64,000 nucleotides of DNA. It comes from Microvirga pakistanensis. Its GTDB lineage: Bacteria > Pseudomonadota > Alphaproteobacteria > Rhizobiales > Beijerinckiaceae. The stretch lies in NCBI RefSeq assembly GCF_004458765.1, contig NZ_SPJX01000167.1, forward strand, positions 276,569 through 340,568, given 5' to 3'. The number at the start of each line of letters is the position of its first letter. Position 1 is the first letter of the stretch. The notes under the pieces were generated by a model that ran no database searches, had not been told where the DNA came from, and saw only the letters and a list, made by a program, of their open reading frames with translations. Shown here in pieces: positions 29,672-40,513 of this stretch. Made by a program: the position numbers and the translations under genes.

Positions 29672-32600
29672 TTACTCCGCCGCGATCGGCAGCCGAGGCT
29701 GCGGCACGGCGCGGAACTTGGCCAGCAGGTCCGCCTCCTCGGCCTTGGCCTTCTCAAGATTCCGCTCCTTGATGTGACCGAAGCCGCGAATCTTTTGCGG
29801 GATGGTGGCGAGACCGACGGCGAGCGCGTGATTGTCCGCGTCGAGCTTGGCCAGGATGTCCTCGATCCGCCCCTCGAACGCGCGGATGAGCTGACGCTCG
29901 GTGCGGCGCTCGTGCGTGTAGCCGAACACGTCGAGCGGCGTGCCGCGCAGGCTCTTGAACTTCGCCAGAACGCGCATGGCCTTCATCATCCATGGACCGA
30001 AGCTCATCTTCTTCGGAACGCCGGTCGCCGGGTCCCTGCGCGCCAGAACGGGCGGAGCCATGTGGAACTCGTAGCGAAGGTTCTCCCCCTCGAAGGTGGC
30101 GGCCACCTGGCGTTCGAAATCACCGTTGGTGTAGAGGCGCGCGACCTCGTATTCGTCCTTGTAGGCCATCAGCTTGAAGAGCGAGCGCGCCACCGCGTCG
30201 GTGAGAGCGGTGGAACCCGGCACGGCCTTCGCCTCCGCCTCCCGCACGCGGTCCACGAGCGTGCGGTAACGCTTGCCGTAACGCTTGCTCTGATATGCGG
30301 ACAGGAACTCCTGGCGGCGGGCGATCGCCTCATCCAGCGTTTCGGAAAGTCTGCGCGACTCCGTGGGCGCCTTCAGCTCGCCCGTCATGGAAGCGATGAG
30401 CTCGGGCTCGGCTGCCGCGCGGCGGCCCCAATGGAAGGCGGCAAGATTCATCTTCACCGCTTCGCCGTTAAGTTCGATGGCCTTCTCGATGGCGGCCGCC
30501 GACAGCGGCACGCGGCCCGTCTGATAGGCATAGCCGAGCATGAACATGTTGGCCGCGATCGCATTGCCGAGAAGCGCGGTCGCGATCGCCGTCGCATCGA
30601 CGAAGGCGACGCCCTCATCGCCCGCAGCGCCCTTGATCGCGCGCTTCAGGCGCTCGGTAGGCAGCGAGAAATCGGCATTGCGCGTGAACTCGCCGGGCAT
30701 CACCTCGGCCGTGTTCACCACGAGCGCCGTCTGTCCCTGCTTCACGGAGGCGAGCACTTTCTTCGTGCCCGTGACCACGAGATCGCAGCCGAGAACGAGG
30801 TGGGCCGATTCCGCGCTCACGCGAATCGCATGAATCTCGTCCTGGTGGTTGGCGAGGCGCACGTGGCTGTAGACCGCCCCGCCCTTCTGCGCGAGGCCCG
30901 CCATGTCGATCATGCCGAGCCCCTTGCCCTCGAGATGCGCCGCCATGCCGAGGATCGCGCCGATCGTCACGACGCCCGTGCCGCCGACGCCCGTGACGAT
31001 CACGTTGAAGGTGCGGTCGATGGCGGGCAGCACCGGATCGGGCAGCGGCGCGAGCGCCATGCCGTCCGTCGAGACCGTCTCCGGCGCCACCTTCTTCACC
31101 TTGGCCCCGTGCACCGTCACGAAGGACGGACAGAAGCCCTTCACGCAGGAGAAATCCTTGTTGCAGTTGGACTGGTCGATCTGCCGCTTGCGGCCGAACT
31201 CGGTCTCGACCGGCTGCACGGCGACGCAGTTCGACTGCACGGAGCAATCGCCACAGGCCTCGCAGACGAGATCGTTGATGATCACGCGCTTGTCCGGGTC
31301 CGGGAACTCGCCGCGCTTGCGGCGGCGGCGCTTCTCGGAGGCGCAGGTCTGGTCGTAGATCATCACCGTCACGCCGGGGATTTGCGCCAGCTCGCGCTGC
31401 ACGGCGTCCAGCTCATCGCGGTGATGGATCGTCATGCCGGCGGGCCAGCGGATCGATTTCGGATACTTGTGCGGCTCGTCGGTGACGAGGGCGATGCGTT
31501 CCACGCCTTCTTCCCGCACCTGACGGGCGATCATGTCGACGGTCAGCCCGCCCTCGTGCTTCTGCCCGCCGGTCATGGCGACCGCGTCGTTGAAGAGGAT
31601 CTTGTAGGTGACGTTGGTCTTGGTGTGGATCGACCAGCGCAGGGCCAGGACGCCGGAATGGTTGTAGGTGCCGTCGCCGAGATTCTGGAACACGTGGCCG
31701 CGCTTGGAGAACGGCGCCTCGCCGATCCAGTTCGCACCCTCGCCGCCCATCTGGGTGAAACCGTCCGTGGAGCGGTCCATCCACTGCACCATGTAATGGC
31801 AGCCGATGCCCGCATAGGCGCGCATGCCCTCCGGCACCTTGGTGGAGGTGTTGTGCGGGCAGCCCGAGCAGAAATGCGGCACGCGGGTCGCAACGTCGCC
31901 GGTCACCTTCAGGATCTCCTGCGCATGGCGGAGCCGCGCCACGCGGCCGCGCAGGTCGTCGTTGTTGTGATAGGCGAGCAGGCGCTCGCCGATGACGATG
32001 GCGATGTCGTTGGGATCGAGCGCGCCCTTGACCGGGAACAGCCAGTTTCCGGCCTCGTCCTTCTTGCCGATGCAGAGCGGCTGGTTGGCGGTGCCGTAGA
32101 GTTCCTCGCGCAGCTGTACCTCGATCAGGGAGCGCTTTTCCTCGACGACGATGACCTTGTCCAACCCTTGCGCGAATTCCAGAAGCTCGCGCTGCGAAAG
32201 CGGCCAGGGACAGGCGACCTTGTAGAGGCGCAAGCCCATGTCGTTGGCCTTCACCTCGTCGAGACCGAGCTCGTTGAGCGCCTCGCGCACGTCGAGATAG
32301 GACTTGCCGACGGTGATCACGCCGATCTTCGGGTTGCGCCCGCCGGACAGCACGATGCGGTTGAGGTTGTTGGCGCGGACGAACGCCAGCATGGCATCGC
32401 GCTTGAAATCCTGAAGGCGCGCCTCCTGATCTAGCACGCCGTCGCGGCTGCGGATGTTGAGCCCGCCCGGCGGCATGACGAAGTCCTCGGGCATGACGAT
32501 CTTCACGCGGTCGAGCGACCCGTCCACCGAGGCGGTGGACTCGATGTTGTCCTTCACGCACTTGAACGCCACCCAGGTGCCGCAGAAGCGGCTCATGGCG

Positions 32601-33175
32601 TAGCCGTAAAGGCCGTAATCGAGGATCTCCTGAACACCCGCCGGGTTCAAGATCGGGATCATCACGTCGACGAAGTGGAATTCGGATTGATGAGCGACGG
32701 TGGAGGATTCCGCCGTATGGTCATCGCCCATCAGGGCGAGCACGCCGCCGTGTTTCGAGGAACCCGCCATGTTAGCATGACGGAACACGTCGCCCGAGCG
32801 GTCGACACCCGGGCCCTTGCCGTACCAGAGACCGAACACGCCGTCGTACTTGCCGTCGCCGCGGAGCTCGGCCTGCTGCGAGCCCCAGATAGCGGTGGCC
32901 GCGAGTTCCTCGTTGAGCCCGGGCTGGAAGACGATGTTCGAGGCGTCCAGCCATTTCCTGGCCCGCCAGAGGTTCTGGTCCAGGCCGCCGATGGGCGAGC
33001 CGCGATAGCCCGACACGAAGCCCGCCGTGTTGAGGCCGGCCAGCCTGTCCCGCTCGCGCTGCATCAGCAGCATGCGAATGACTGCCTGGGTGCCCGTGAT
33101 GAACACGTGATCCTTGGTGAGATCGTACTTGTCGTCGAGCGTAACGCTGCGCAGCGCCACATGACCTGCGGCCAT
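29672..33175 (-). CDS. Indolepyruvate ferredoxin oxidoreductase, fused subunits
   Basis: A 1167-residue single-chain oxidoreductase that decarboxylates aryl-pyruvates (such as indole-3-pyruvate) to acyl-CoA with ferredoxin reduction. It joins the alpha-type pyrimidine and TPP-binding regions (GYRGSPIGGLDQNLW; ...GDGTYNHSGVLA) to iron-sulfur motifs CEACGDCSVQSNC and CNKDFSCVKGFCP near residues 635-680. A gamma-type domain starting VTGVGGTGVVTIGAILG follows. The C-terminal ~200 residues form the extra domain typical of long proteobacterial versions. It sits near an aromatic aminotransferase gene, whose products would be its substrates. A perfect dyad lies in its upstream region. Confidence 0.93.
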   Translation of the reverse strand: MAAGHVALRSVTLDDKYDLTKDHVFITGTQAVIRMLLMQRERDRLAGLNTAGFVSGYRGSPIGGLDQNLWRARKWLDASNIVFQPGLNEELAATAIWGSQQAELRGDGKYDGVFGLWYGKGPGVDRSGDVFRHANMAGSSKHGGVLALMGDDHTAESSTVAHQSEFHFVDVMIPILNPAGVQEILDYGLYGYAMSRFCGTWVAFKCVKDNIESTASVDGSLDRVKIVMPEDFVMPPGGLNIRSRDGVLDQEARLQDFKRDAMLAFVRANNLNRIVLSGGRNPKIGVITVGKSYLDVREALNELGLDEVKANDMGLRLYKVACPWPLSQRELLEFAQGLDKVIVVEEKRSLIEVQLREELYGTANQPLCIGKKDEAGNWLFPVKGALDPNDIAIVIGERLLAYHNNDDLRGRVARLRHAQEILKVTGDVATRVPHFCSGCPHNTSTKVPEGMRAYAGIGCHYMVQWMDRSTDGFTQMGGEGANWIGEAPFSKRGHVFQNLGDGTYNHSGVLALRWSIHTKTNVTYKILFNDAVAMTGGQKHEGGLTVDMIARQVREEGVERIALVTDEPHKYPKSIRWPAGMTIHHRDELDAVQRELAQIPGVTVMIYDQTCASEKRRRRKRGEFPDPDKRVIINDLVCEACGDCSVQSNCVAVQPVETEFGRKRQIDQSNCNKDFSCVKGFCPSFVTVHGAKVKKVAPETVSTDGMALAPLPDPVLPAIDRTFNVIVTGVGGTGVVTIGAILGMAAHLEGKGLGMIDMAGLAQKGGAVYSHVRLANHQDEIHAIRVSAESAHLVLGCDLVVTGTKKVLASVKQGQTALVVNTAEVMPGEFTRNADFSLPTERLKRAIKGAAGDEGVAFVDATAIATALLGNAIAANMFMLGYAYQTGRVPLSAAAIEKAIELNGEAVKMNLAAFHWGRRAAAEPELIASMTGELKAPTESRRLSETLDEAIARRQEFLSAYQSKRYGKRYRTLVDRVREAEAKAVPGSTALTDAVARSLFKLMAYKDEYEVARLYTNGDFERQVAATFEGENLRYEFHMAPPVLARRDPATGVPKKMSFGPWMMKAMRVLAKFKSLRGTPLDVFGYTHERRTERQLIRAFEGRIEDILAKLDADNHALAVGLATIPQKIRGFGHIKERNLEKAKAEEADLLAKFRAVPQPRLPIAAE

Positions 33176-33242
33176 GCCGTTCCTCCTTGGAGCCCTCTGC
33201 CCCGCCCGCCGGTTGCTCCGGTTCTGGTAGGTTTCTGGAATT

Positions 33243-33263
33243 TATGTCAGTAATGCTGACATA
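33243..33263. promoter_or_regulatory. Candidate operator: 8-bp perfect dyad upstream of the indolepyruvate oxidoreductase gene
   Basis: TATGTCAG (33243-33250) and CTGACATA (33256-33263) flank TAATG. It lies 68 bases before the start codon at 33175 and 127 bases before the divergent DUF1007 gene, in an AT-rich stretch. The size and symmetry fit a TetR- or GntR-type operator, but no regulator gene is adjacent. Confidence 0.5.
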
Positions 33264-33389
33264 TTCTCTAGGTCACGTCAATCAAGCGATTCGGCCCGCA
33301 GCCTTCGTTTCGCCTCCATTAACCCTGAAGCGTCTAGATCCTGGTTCGGCTCCCGGACACCCCGGAAGCGTCGCTTTAGAAGTCAACGC

Positions 33390-34040
33390 ATGAACGTCCG
33401 CCTTGGTCCCATCCTCTGCCTCGTGCTCCTTCTGACAGGGCTCAGCGCCCCGGCCCTCGCGCATCCCCATGTGTGGATCACCGCCAAGGCGGAGGTGATG
33501 TTCGGTCCCGACGGCAAGGTCGCGGGCATTCGCCACCAATGGACCTTCGACGAGGCCTATACGGCCTATGTCACGCAGGGGCTGGACAAGGACGGCGACG
33601 GCAAGCTGACGTCGGAGGAGCTGCAGGACCTGGCCAACGAGAACGCGGGCAGCCTCTCGGATTTCGAGTACTTCACGACCCTGAAGGTGCATGGCAAGCC
33701 GCAGGCGTTCAGCGACCCGCGGGACGCTCGGATGACCATGAGCGGGAATCAGGTCACCATGACCTTTCTGCTGCCGTTGAAGGCCCCCGCCCCGGTGACC
33801 GGAGTCATGGCCGTCGAGATCGACGACCCCACTTTCTTCGTCTATTTCAGTCTCACCGATCAAACCTCCGTGACCCTGGCCAATGCCCCTCAAGGCTGCG
33901 TCACGAATATCGCCAAGGCCAAGCCGCTCGATTCCGCCATGCTCAAGATCCTGCAGGACGAGGGCGCGATCCAGCAGGCGGCGCCGGGCGCGAATTTCAG
34001 CGTGGAGTATTCCAACAAGGCGATCATCGCATGTCCGTGA
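33390..34040 (+). CDS. DUF1007 family periplasmic protein
   Basis: A 216-residue exported protein with a signal peptide (cleavage after ALA, residue ~24) followed at once by HPHVWITAKAEV, a histidine-rich metal-binding-like N-terminus. An EF-hand-like DKDGDGKLTSEEL loop lies near residue 70. DUF1007 proteins accompany nickel/cobalt or zinc transporters and are thought to help metal handling in the periplasm. The stop codon overlaps the start of the NicO transporter gene by 10 bases, so the pair is translationally coupled. Confidence 0.88.
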   Translation: MNVRLGPILCLVLLLTGLSAPALAHPHVWITAKAEVMFGPDGKVAGIRHQWTFDEAYTAYVTQGLDKDGDGKLTSEELQDLANENAGSLSDFEYFTTLKVHGKPQAFSDPRDARMTMSGNQVTMTFLLPLKAPAPVTGVMAVEIDDPTFFVYFSLTDQTSVTLANAPQGCVTNIAKAKPLDSAMLKILQDEGAIQQAAPGANFSVEYSNKAIIACP

Positions 34041-35059
34041 CGTCCGCTTCGCTTGTCTCGTCCGCCCCGGGTCAGACGCGGTTCTGGCAGAGGCTCGTCC
34101 TGATGGCGCTGGCAACCGCCACCGTGGCGGCAGCCATGGGGCTGCTCGCGCTCTGGCTCGGTCCCATCCATGCGCCGGCGCCTCGCAGCCCCTTCGGCAT
34201 GGGCATTCGGGAGGCCGCGCCGTCAGGCGATCTCGGGACCTGGCTCCTGTCCGTGCAATCCGGCTTCTACGCCAGCCTTCAGGCGAGCGTGCGCGCCATG
34301 AAGGAGAGCGGCGGAGCCCTCGGCTCGCTCCTCGCCGTCGGCTTCGCCTACGGCGTCTTCCATGCGGCCGGTCCGGGGCACGGGAAGAGCGTGATCTCGG
34401 CCTATCTGGTGGCCGACGAGAAGGCCCTACGCAAAGGCTTCGCCTTGAGCTTCGCGGCGGCCTTCGTGCAGGCGGCGGTCGCCATTCTCATCGTGGGCGC
34501 GGTCAATCTGGTCCTGCGCGCCACGGCCTCCACCATGAACAAGCTCGCCATGAACGTGGAGCTCGCGAGCTTCATCGCGATCGCGGTGCTCGGGCTCGTG
34601 ATCACATGGCGCAAGAGCGGCAAGGTCCTGGGCGTGCTGGCGCTCGCACGCAATCCTCTGGCCCCAGCGCAGGAGGATGGCTGCGACCATGTGCACATGC
34701 CGCCGCCCGACGAGATCAGCCGCCTCACCCGCTGGCGCGACATGGCGGGCGTGGCGCTCGCCGCTGGCATCCGTCCCTGCTCAGGGGCACTGATCGTCCT
34801 CGTCTTCTCCCTGGCCCAGGGCCTCTTCGCGGCGGGCATCGCCGCCACCTTCGCCATGGCCCTCGGCACCGCGCTCACCACCAGCGCCATTGCGGCGGTC
34901 GCAGTCTTCGCCAAGACCGTGGCCCTGAGGATCGCCGGTGGACGGGGAGCTTCGGGGGCCATCGCGGTCGCCGGGCTCGAATTGCTGGCAGCCGCCTTCG
35001 TCCTGGTGCTGGGCGCAAGCCTGCTCATCGGTCTTTGGAGCACGACAGGCCGCTTCTGA
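34031..35059 (+). CDS. Nickel/cobalt transporter, NicO (RcnA-like) family
   Basis: A 342-residue inner-membrane protein with about seven hydrophobic segments. The signature HAAGPGHGKSVISAYLVA lies near residue 117 and GIRPCSGALIVLVFSLAQG near 248; both are conserved in NicO/RcnA-type metal permeases. A short His/Cys-containing cytoplasmic loop (DGCDHVHMPP) lies near residue 220. Metal export or uptake of Ni or Co is inferred from the family. I chose ATG 34031, within the end of the DUF1007 gene, because it begins the only sensible N-terminus. Confidence 0.87.
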   Translation: MSVTSASLVSSAPGQTRFWQRLVLMALATATVAAAMGLLALWLGPIHAPAPRSPFGMGIREAAPSGDLGTWLLSVQSGFYASLQASVRAMKESGGALGSLLAVGFAYGVFHAAGPGHGKSVISAYLVADEKALRKGFALSFAAAFVQAAVAILIVGAVNLVLRATASTMNKLAMNVELASFIAIAVLGLVITWRKSGKVLGVLALARNPLAPAQEDGCDHVHMPPPDEISRLTRWRDMAGVALAAGIRPCSGALIVLVFSLAQGLFAAGIAATFAMALGTALTTSAIAAVAVFAKTVALRIAGGRGASGAIAVAGLELLAAAFVLVLGASLLIGLWSTTGRF

Positions 35060-35173
35060 GGGTCCCGGGAGGGTTGCGCCGGAAGCAAAGCTGCGGCTGC
35101 GCGCCTGCCCTCCGGTGCGTTGCTGCACCTGCGAAGGACCGCTATAGCGGGCCGATCCCTCGGAGGTTGGAAA

Positions 35174-35794
35174 TTGAGCGCGTCCGCCCCATCGTCGACC
35201 CATGCCCATCGCCTGCACGAGGATGTCGTCGCCGGGCTCACGGGCACCCTGATCGTGGCCCTCGGCATCGCCTTTCTGTCGAAAGCCACGCTGCTTACCG
35301 GCGGCACGGCCGGGCTTGCGCTGCTGCTGCAATACGCGACCGGCTTCGAGTTCGGGCCGCTCTTCCTCGTCGTGAACCTGCCCTTCTATGCCCTCTCCAT
35401 CCTGCGGATGGGCTGGAAGTTGACGATCCGGACCTTCGTGGCCGTTCTGCTGGTCTCCTCCCTGACCAAGTTGACATCCCTGTGGATCGGGATCGCCTAT
35501 CTCGACCCGATCTATGCGGCCGTCGTCGGCGGCATGCTGATCGGCTTGGGGCTTCTGATCCTGTTCCGCCACCGGACGAGCCTCGGCGGGGTGAATATTC
35601 TCGCCCTCTACGCCCAGGAGCGTTACGGCCTGCGCGCCGGATACGTCCAGTTCGCCGTCGACGGCCTGATCCTGCTGGCCTCCCTGTTCGTGGTGAGCCT
35701 GGAGCAATTCGGCCTCTCGCTCCTGGCGACCACGATGATCAATCTCGTGATCGCCACCAACCACAAGCCCGGCCGCTACATGGGCGTGAGCTGA
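35174..35794 (+). CDS. YitT family membrane protein (TTG start)
   Basis: A 206-residue protein with five to six membrane segments and the YitT/UPF0750-like pattern: LTGGTAGLALLLQYATGFEFG after the first helix and FRHRTSLGGVNILALYAQ. There is no ATG in a suitable place; TTG 35174 has CGGAGG 7 bases upstream, so I take it as the start. The C-terminal DUF2179 domain of larger YitT proteins is absent. The function of this membrane family is unknown. Confidence 0.82.
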   Translation: MSASAPSSTHAHRLHEDVVAGLTGTLIVALGIAFLSKATLLTGGTAGLALLLQYATGFEFGPLFLVVNLPFYALSILRMGWKLTIRTFVAVLLVSSLTKLTSLWIGIAYLDPIYAAVVGGMLIGLGLLILFRHRTSLGGVNILALYAQERYGLRAGYVQFAVDGLILLASLFVVSLEQFGLSLLATTMINLVIATNHKPGRYMGVS

Positions 35795-35811
35795 GCACCG
35801 CGCGAAGCAGG

Positions 35812-37407
35812 TCACAGCCCCAGAGCGCCACCATCCGAGCGCGGATCGTGCACGGCCTCGACGCGGCCGTTGCGCGGGTGCTTCACGAGCATGCCCGCAT
35901 GCCCCATGGCGTCGGCATAAGGTTTGCCCAGCTCCACGACCGGATGGCCATAGCTCGAAAGCGCGCGCAGGACGCCAGGGTCGAAACGATCCTCGACCCT
36001 CAGCGTTGCGGCGGGAGCCTTCCAGGTCTTGCCGAAGAGCCAGCGCGGTGCGTCGACGGCATCGGCGAGGCCCATGCCGAAATCGGCATAGCGGGTGAAG
36101 ATCTGCCCGAGGATCTGCGGCTGTCCCTCGCCTCCCATGGTGCCATAGGACAGCACCCGTCCGTCGTCGAACACCGCAAGACCCGGGCTGAGCGTGTGGA
36201 AGGGCTTCCGCCCCGGCTCCAGCGGATTGCGGCCCTTCGGATCGAGCGAGAACCCGAGACCCCGGTTGTGCCAGTGGATGCCGGTGGCCGGCAGCACGCA
36301 GCCGGAGCCGAAGGCCCAATAGACCGACTGGATGTAGGAGACCGCCAGGCCGTCCTTGTCGATGCAGCCCATCCAGATCGTGTCGCCCTCGGCCGGGCGC
36401 GGCGGATAGGGCGCGGCGCGACGGGACTCGATCATCGCCGCCTCCTTCTCGAACACGGAGGGCGTGAGAAAGGAGGCCGGATCCTGGGTGGGCTCCCGTG
36501 GGTCGGCCACGACTCTGTCGCGGATCGCGAACGCGCGCTTGGCGGCCTCGATCAGGCCATGGTGATGCTCCGGCGTCTCGCCGTGCTTCACGTCGAGCCG
36601 ATGGAACAGGCCGAGCATCAGCAGCGCGGCAAATCCCTGACTCGGCGGCGGCATGTTGTAGACGGTCGCGTGTTTCAGCTCGACGGAAAGCGGCTTCACC
36701 ACGCGGGCCTGGTAGGTTTCCAGGTCCTTGCGGGTGATCGGGCTCTTGATGCGTTCCAGGTCTGCCGCGATCTCGCGCCCCACGTCGCCGCGGTAGAAAT
36801 CGGCCAAGCCCGCATGGGCAAGCTGCTCGAGGGTATCGGCGAGCGTGAGGGACCGCCGCGTCTCGCCCGCAGGCGGCAGCTTGCCGTCCTTCAGGAAAGC
36901 CTCGGCGAAGCCGGGGGCCGAGAAGAGGGCCGCTTCCTCCAGCATGGGATTGCGCCCCTCGGCGGCGCCGATCCGGTATCCCTCGCGGGCGAGACGAACG
37001 GCATCGGCCAGCAGCATGTCGCGCGGCAACCGTCCCCCGAGGGCTTTCGCCAGCTCCAGGGCGAGCCCCCAGCCGCTGACGGCTCCCGCGACCGTCAGCG
37101 CCGCGTCGGGGCCGCGCGGCGGAATGGCGTCATAGCCCTTGTCCCGATAGCGCTTGATGGTTGCGAGCGACCCTGCCGGCCCCGAGGCGTCGAGGGCATG
37201 CACCCGCCCCTTCGCCTCGCGCACCAGCCAGAAGCCGTCGCCGCCCAGGCCGTTCATATGCGGGTAGACCACGGCGATGGTGGCCGCCATGGCGACCATG
37301 GCTTCCACGGCGTTGCCGCCGGAGGCCAGGATCGTCTGGCCGGTCTCGGCGGCGAGCGTGTGAGGGGCCGCGACGGCGGCGGTCGAGAAGACAGGCGTTT
37401 CGGACAT
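35812..37407 (-). CDS. Gamma-glutamyltransferase family protein
   Basis: A 531-residue Ntn-hydrolase made as a precursor that cleaves itself. The predicted new N-terminus is the threonine in EGDTIWMGCIDKDG near residue 345, and the GTMGGEGQPQ segment near 425 forms the oxyanion region. The N-terminal half has NAVEAMVAMAATIAV and NGLGGDGFWLV. There is no signal peptide, unlike periplasmic GGT, so it is probably one of the cytoplasmic acylase-like members of the family (glutathione hydrolase or other gamma-glutamyl amidase). It is convergent with the YitT gene at 17 bp. Confidence 0.9.
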   Translation of the reverse strand: MSETPVFSTAAVAAPHTLAAETGQTILASGGNAVEAMVAMAATIAVVYPHMNGLGGDGFWLVREAKGRVHALDASGPAGSLATIKRYRDKGYDAIPPRGPDAALTVAGAVSGWGLALELAKALGGRLPRDMLLADAVRLAREGYRIGAAEGRNPMLEEAALFSAPGFAEAFLKDGKLPPAGETRRSLTLADTLEQLAHAGLADFYRGDVGREIAADLERIKSPITRKDLETYQARVVKPLSVELKHATVYNMPPPSQGFAALLMLGLFHRLDVKHGETPEHHHGLIEAAKRAFAIRDRVVADPREPTQDPASFLTPSVFEKEAAMIESRRAAPYPPRPAEGDTIWMGCIDKDGLAVSYIQSVYWAFGSGCVLPATGIHWHNRGLGFSLDPKGRNPLEPGRKPFHTLSPGLAVFDDGRVLSYGTMGGEGQPQILGQIFTRYADFGMGLADAVDAPRWLFGKTWKAPAATLRVEDRFDPGVLRALSSYGHPVVELGKPYADAMGHAGMLVKHPRNGRVEAVHDPRSDGGALGL

Positions 37408-37509
37408 GGATCTCGGGAACAGCGCGACGGAATGGATTTTCAGGCAAACCTTGCACCGGAGGGGGCGTTTAGGGTAGTCCCTTCCGGCAGAGAATGGAGT
37501 ACCCGAACC

Positions 37510-37746
37510 GTGGCTCAGGCGAAAAGCACCAACTGGCGCAACCTAATCACCGTGATCAGCATCATGATTCTGGTCGGTGCGGAGGTGTTCGGCGTGGCCA
37601 TCGCCGCCGGCTGGGCCATCGCGGGGCTCTTCGAGCTGGGCCATATCGTCGGCTACGTGCTCATGGGCCTTTTCAGCCTGCTCGCCCTCTATTTCCTCGT
37701 GAATCTCTGGCGCCGCTGCGTCGCCGTGGAGCCCCTGGCCGAGTAA
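37510..37746 (+). CDS. Small two-helix membrane protein (GTG start)
   Basis: A 78-residue protein starting at GTG 37510 with a GGAG 11 bases upstream. It consists of a short polar N-terminus (VAQAKSTNWRN), a hydrophobic segment at residues ~12-34, an ELGH turn and a second hydrophobic segment at ~44-66, then a basic end WRRC. It is divergent from the gamma-glutamyltransferase-like gene and convergent with the DUF1850 gene. I do not recognise the family; the clean start, helices and spacing support it as a real gene. Confidence 0.7.
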   Translation: MAQAKSTNWRNLITVISIMILVGAEVFGVAIAAGWAIAGLFELGHIVGYVLMGLFSLLALYFLVNLWRRCVAVEPLAE

Positions 37747-37761
37747 CCCGGCCGAGTCTCA

Positions 37762-38120
37762 TCAGGGGCACGCCTTCATGACGATCGGGTCGGCGTCCGG
37801 GGGGACATAGGCCTCCATCGGACGGCATTGCCCGTCGATGCAGACCCGCCAATCCGCCGTCGCGCCCGAACGGCGCATGATCACCTGCTCCTGAGGCGGC
37901 AAGTCCGGCCCCCAGGCCCAGGCTCCGTCGACGAGTCTTGCCTCGGGCGGCGGCTCCATTCCGGCGCCCGAGCCCCTCACCCGTGCCTGCACGAGTTCCA
38001 GCCCCGCTGGCGTCGCGCGCCAATCCTCCTCCCACACGATCTTCTCGACCGAATGCGTCCAGGCCAGGGTCATCGCACCCGCCATCAGAGGCGCGACGAT
38101 CTTGCCTGCGACGAGACAGA

Positions 38121-38124
<4 letters not shown>
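37762..38124 (-). CDS. DUF1850 domain-containing protein
   Basis: A 120-residue protein with one N-terminal hydrophobic segment and the DUF1850 pattern FTHSVE-like (LAWTHSVEKIVWEEDW) followed by VRGSGAGMEPPPEA. DUF1850 genes are regular companions of TAXI-type TRAP transporters, often placed next to the fused permease. Here its ATG overlaps the permease stop codon: coordinates 38121-38124 are shared. Its role in transport is not known. Confidence 0.85.
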
Positions 38125-40421
<2,297 letters not shown>

Positions 40422-40462
40422 CGCGAGGCGTCTCCTCAAAGCTGACGGGTCCCGTCATGCAA

Positions 40463-40491
40463 GAGCCGGAGCAGTTCGACTGCCCCGGCTC
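40463..40491. promoter_or_regulatory. Hairpin between the TAXI binding-protein and permease genes
   Basis: GAGCCGG (40463-40469) with an inner GCAG pairs with CTGC and CCGGCTC (40485-40491). On the minus strand it lies between the end of the binding-protein gene and the permease start. It could protect the upstream mRNA or partly end transcription so that the binding protein is made in excess. Confidence 0.55.
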
Positions 40492-40513
40492 GAATGTAAA
40501 TCCGTCGAAGGGA

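Noticed and set aside
29774..32434. An 886-codon open frame antisense to the indolepyruvate oxidoreductase gene
   Set aside because: It shows only antisense composition, whereas the minus-strand gene has complete TPP and Fe-S motifs.
33883..37746. A 1287-codon open frame spanning the NicO, YitT and gamma-glutamyltransferase genes
   Set aside because: Only its last 78 codons (from GTG 37510) have protein-like composition. The rest runs out of frame through real genes.
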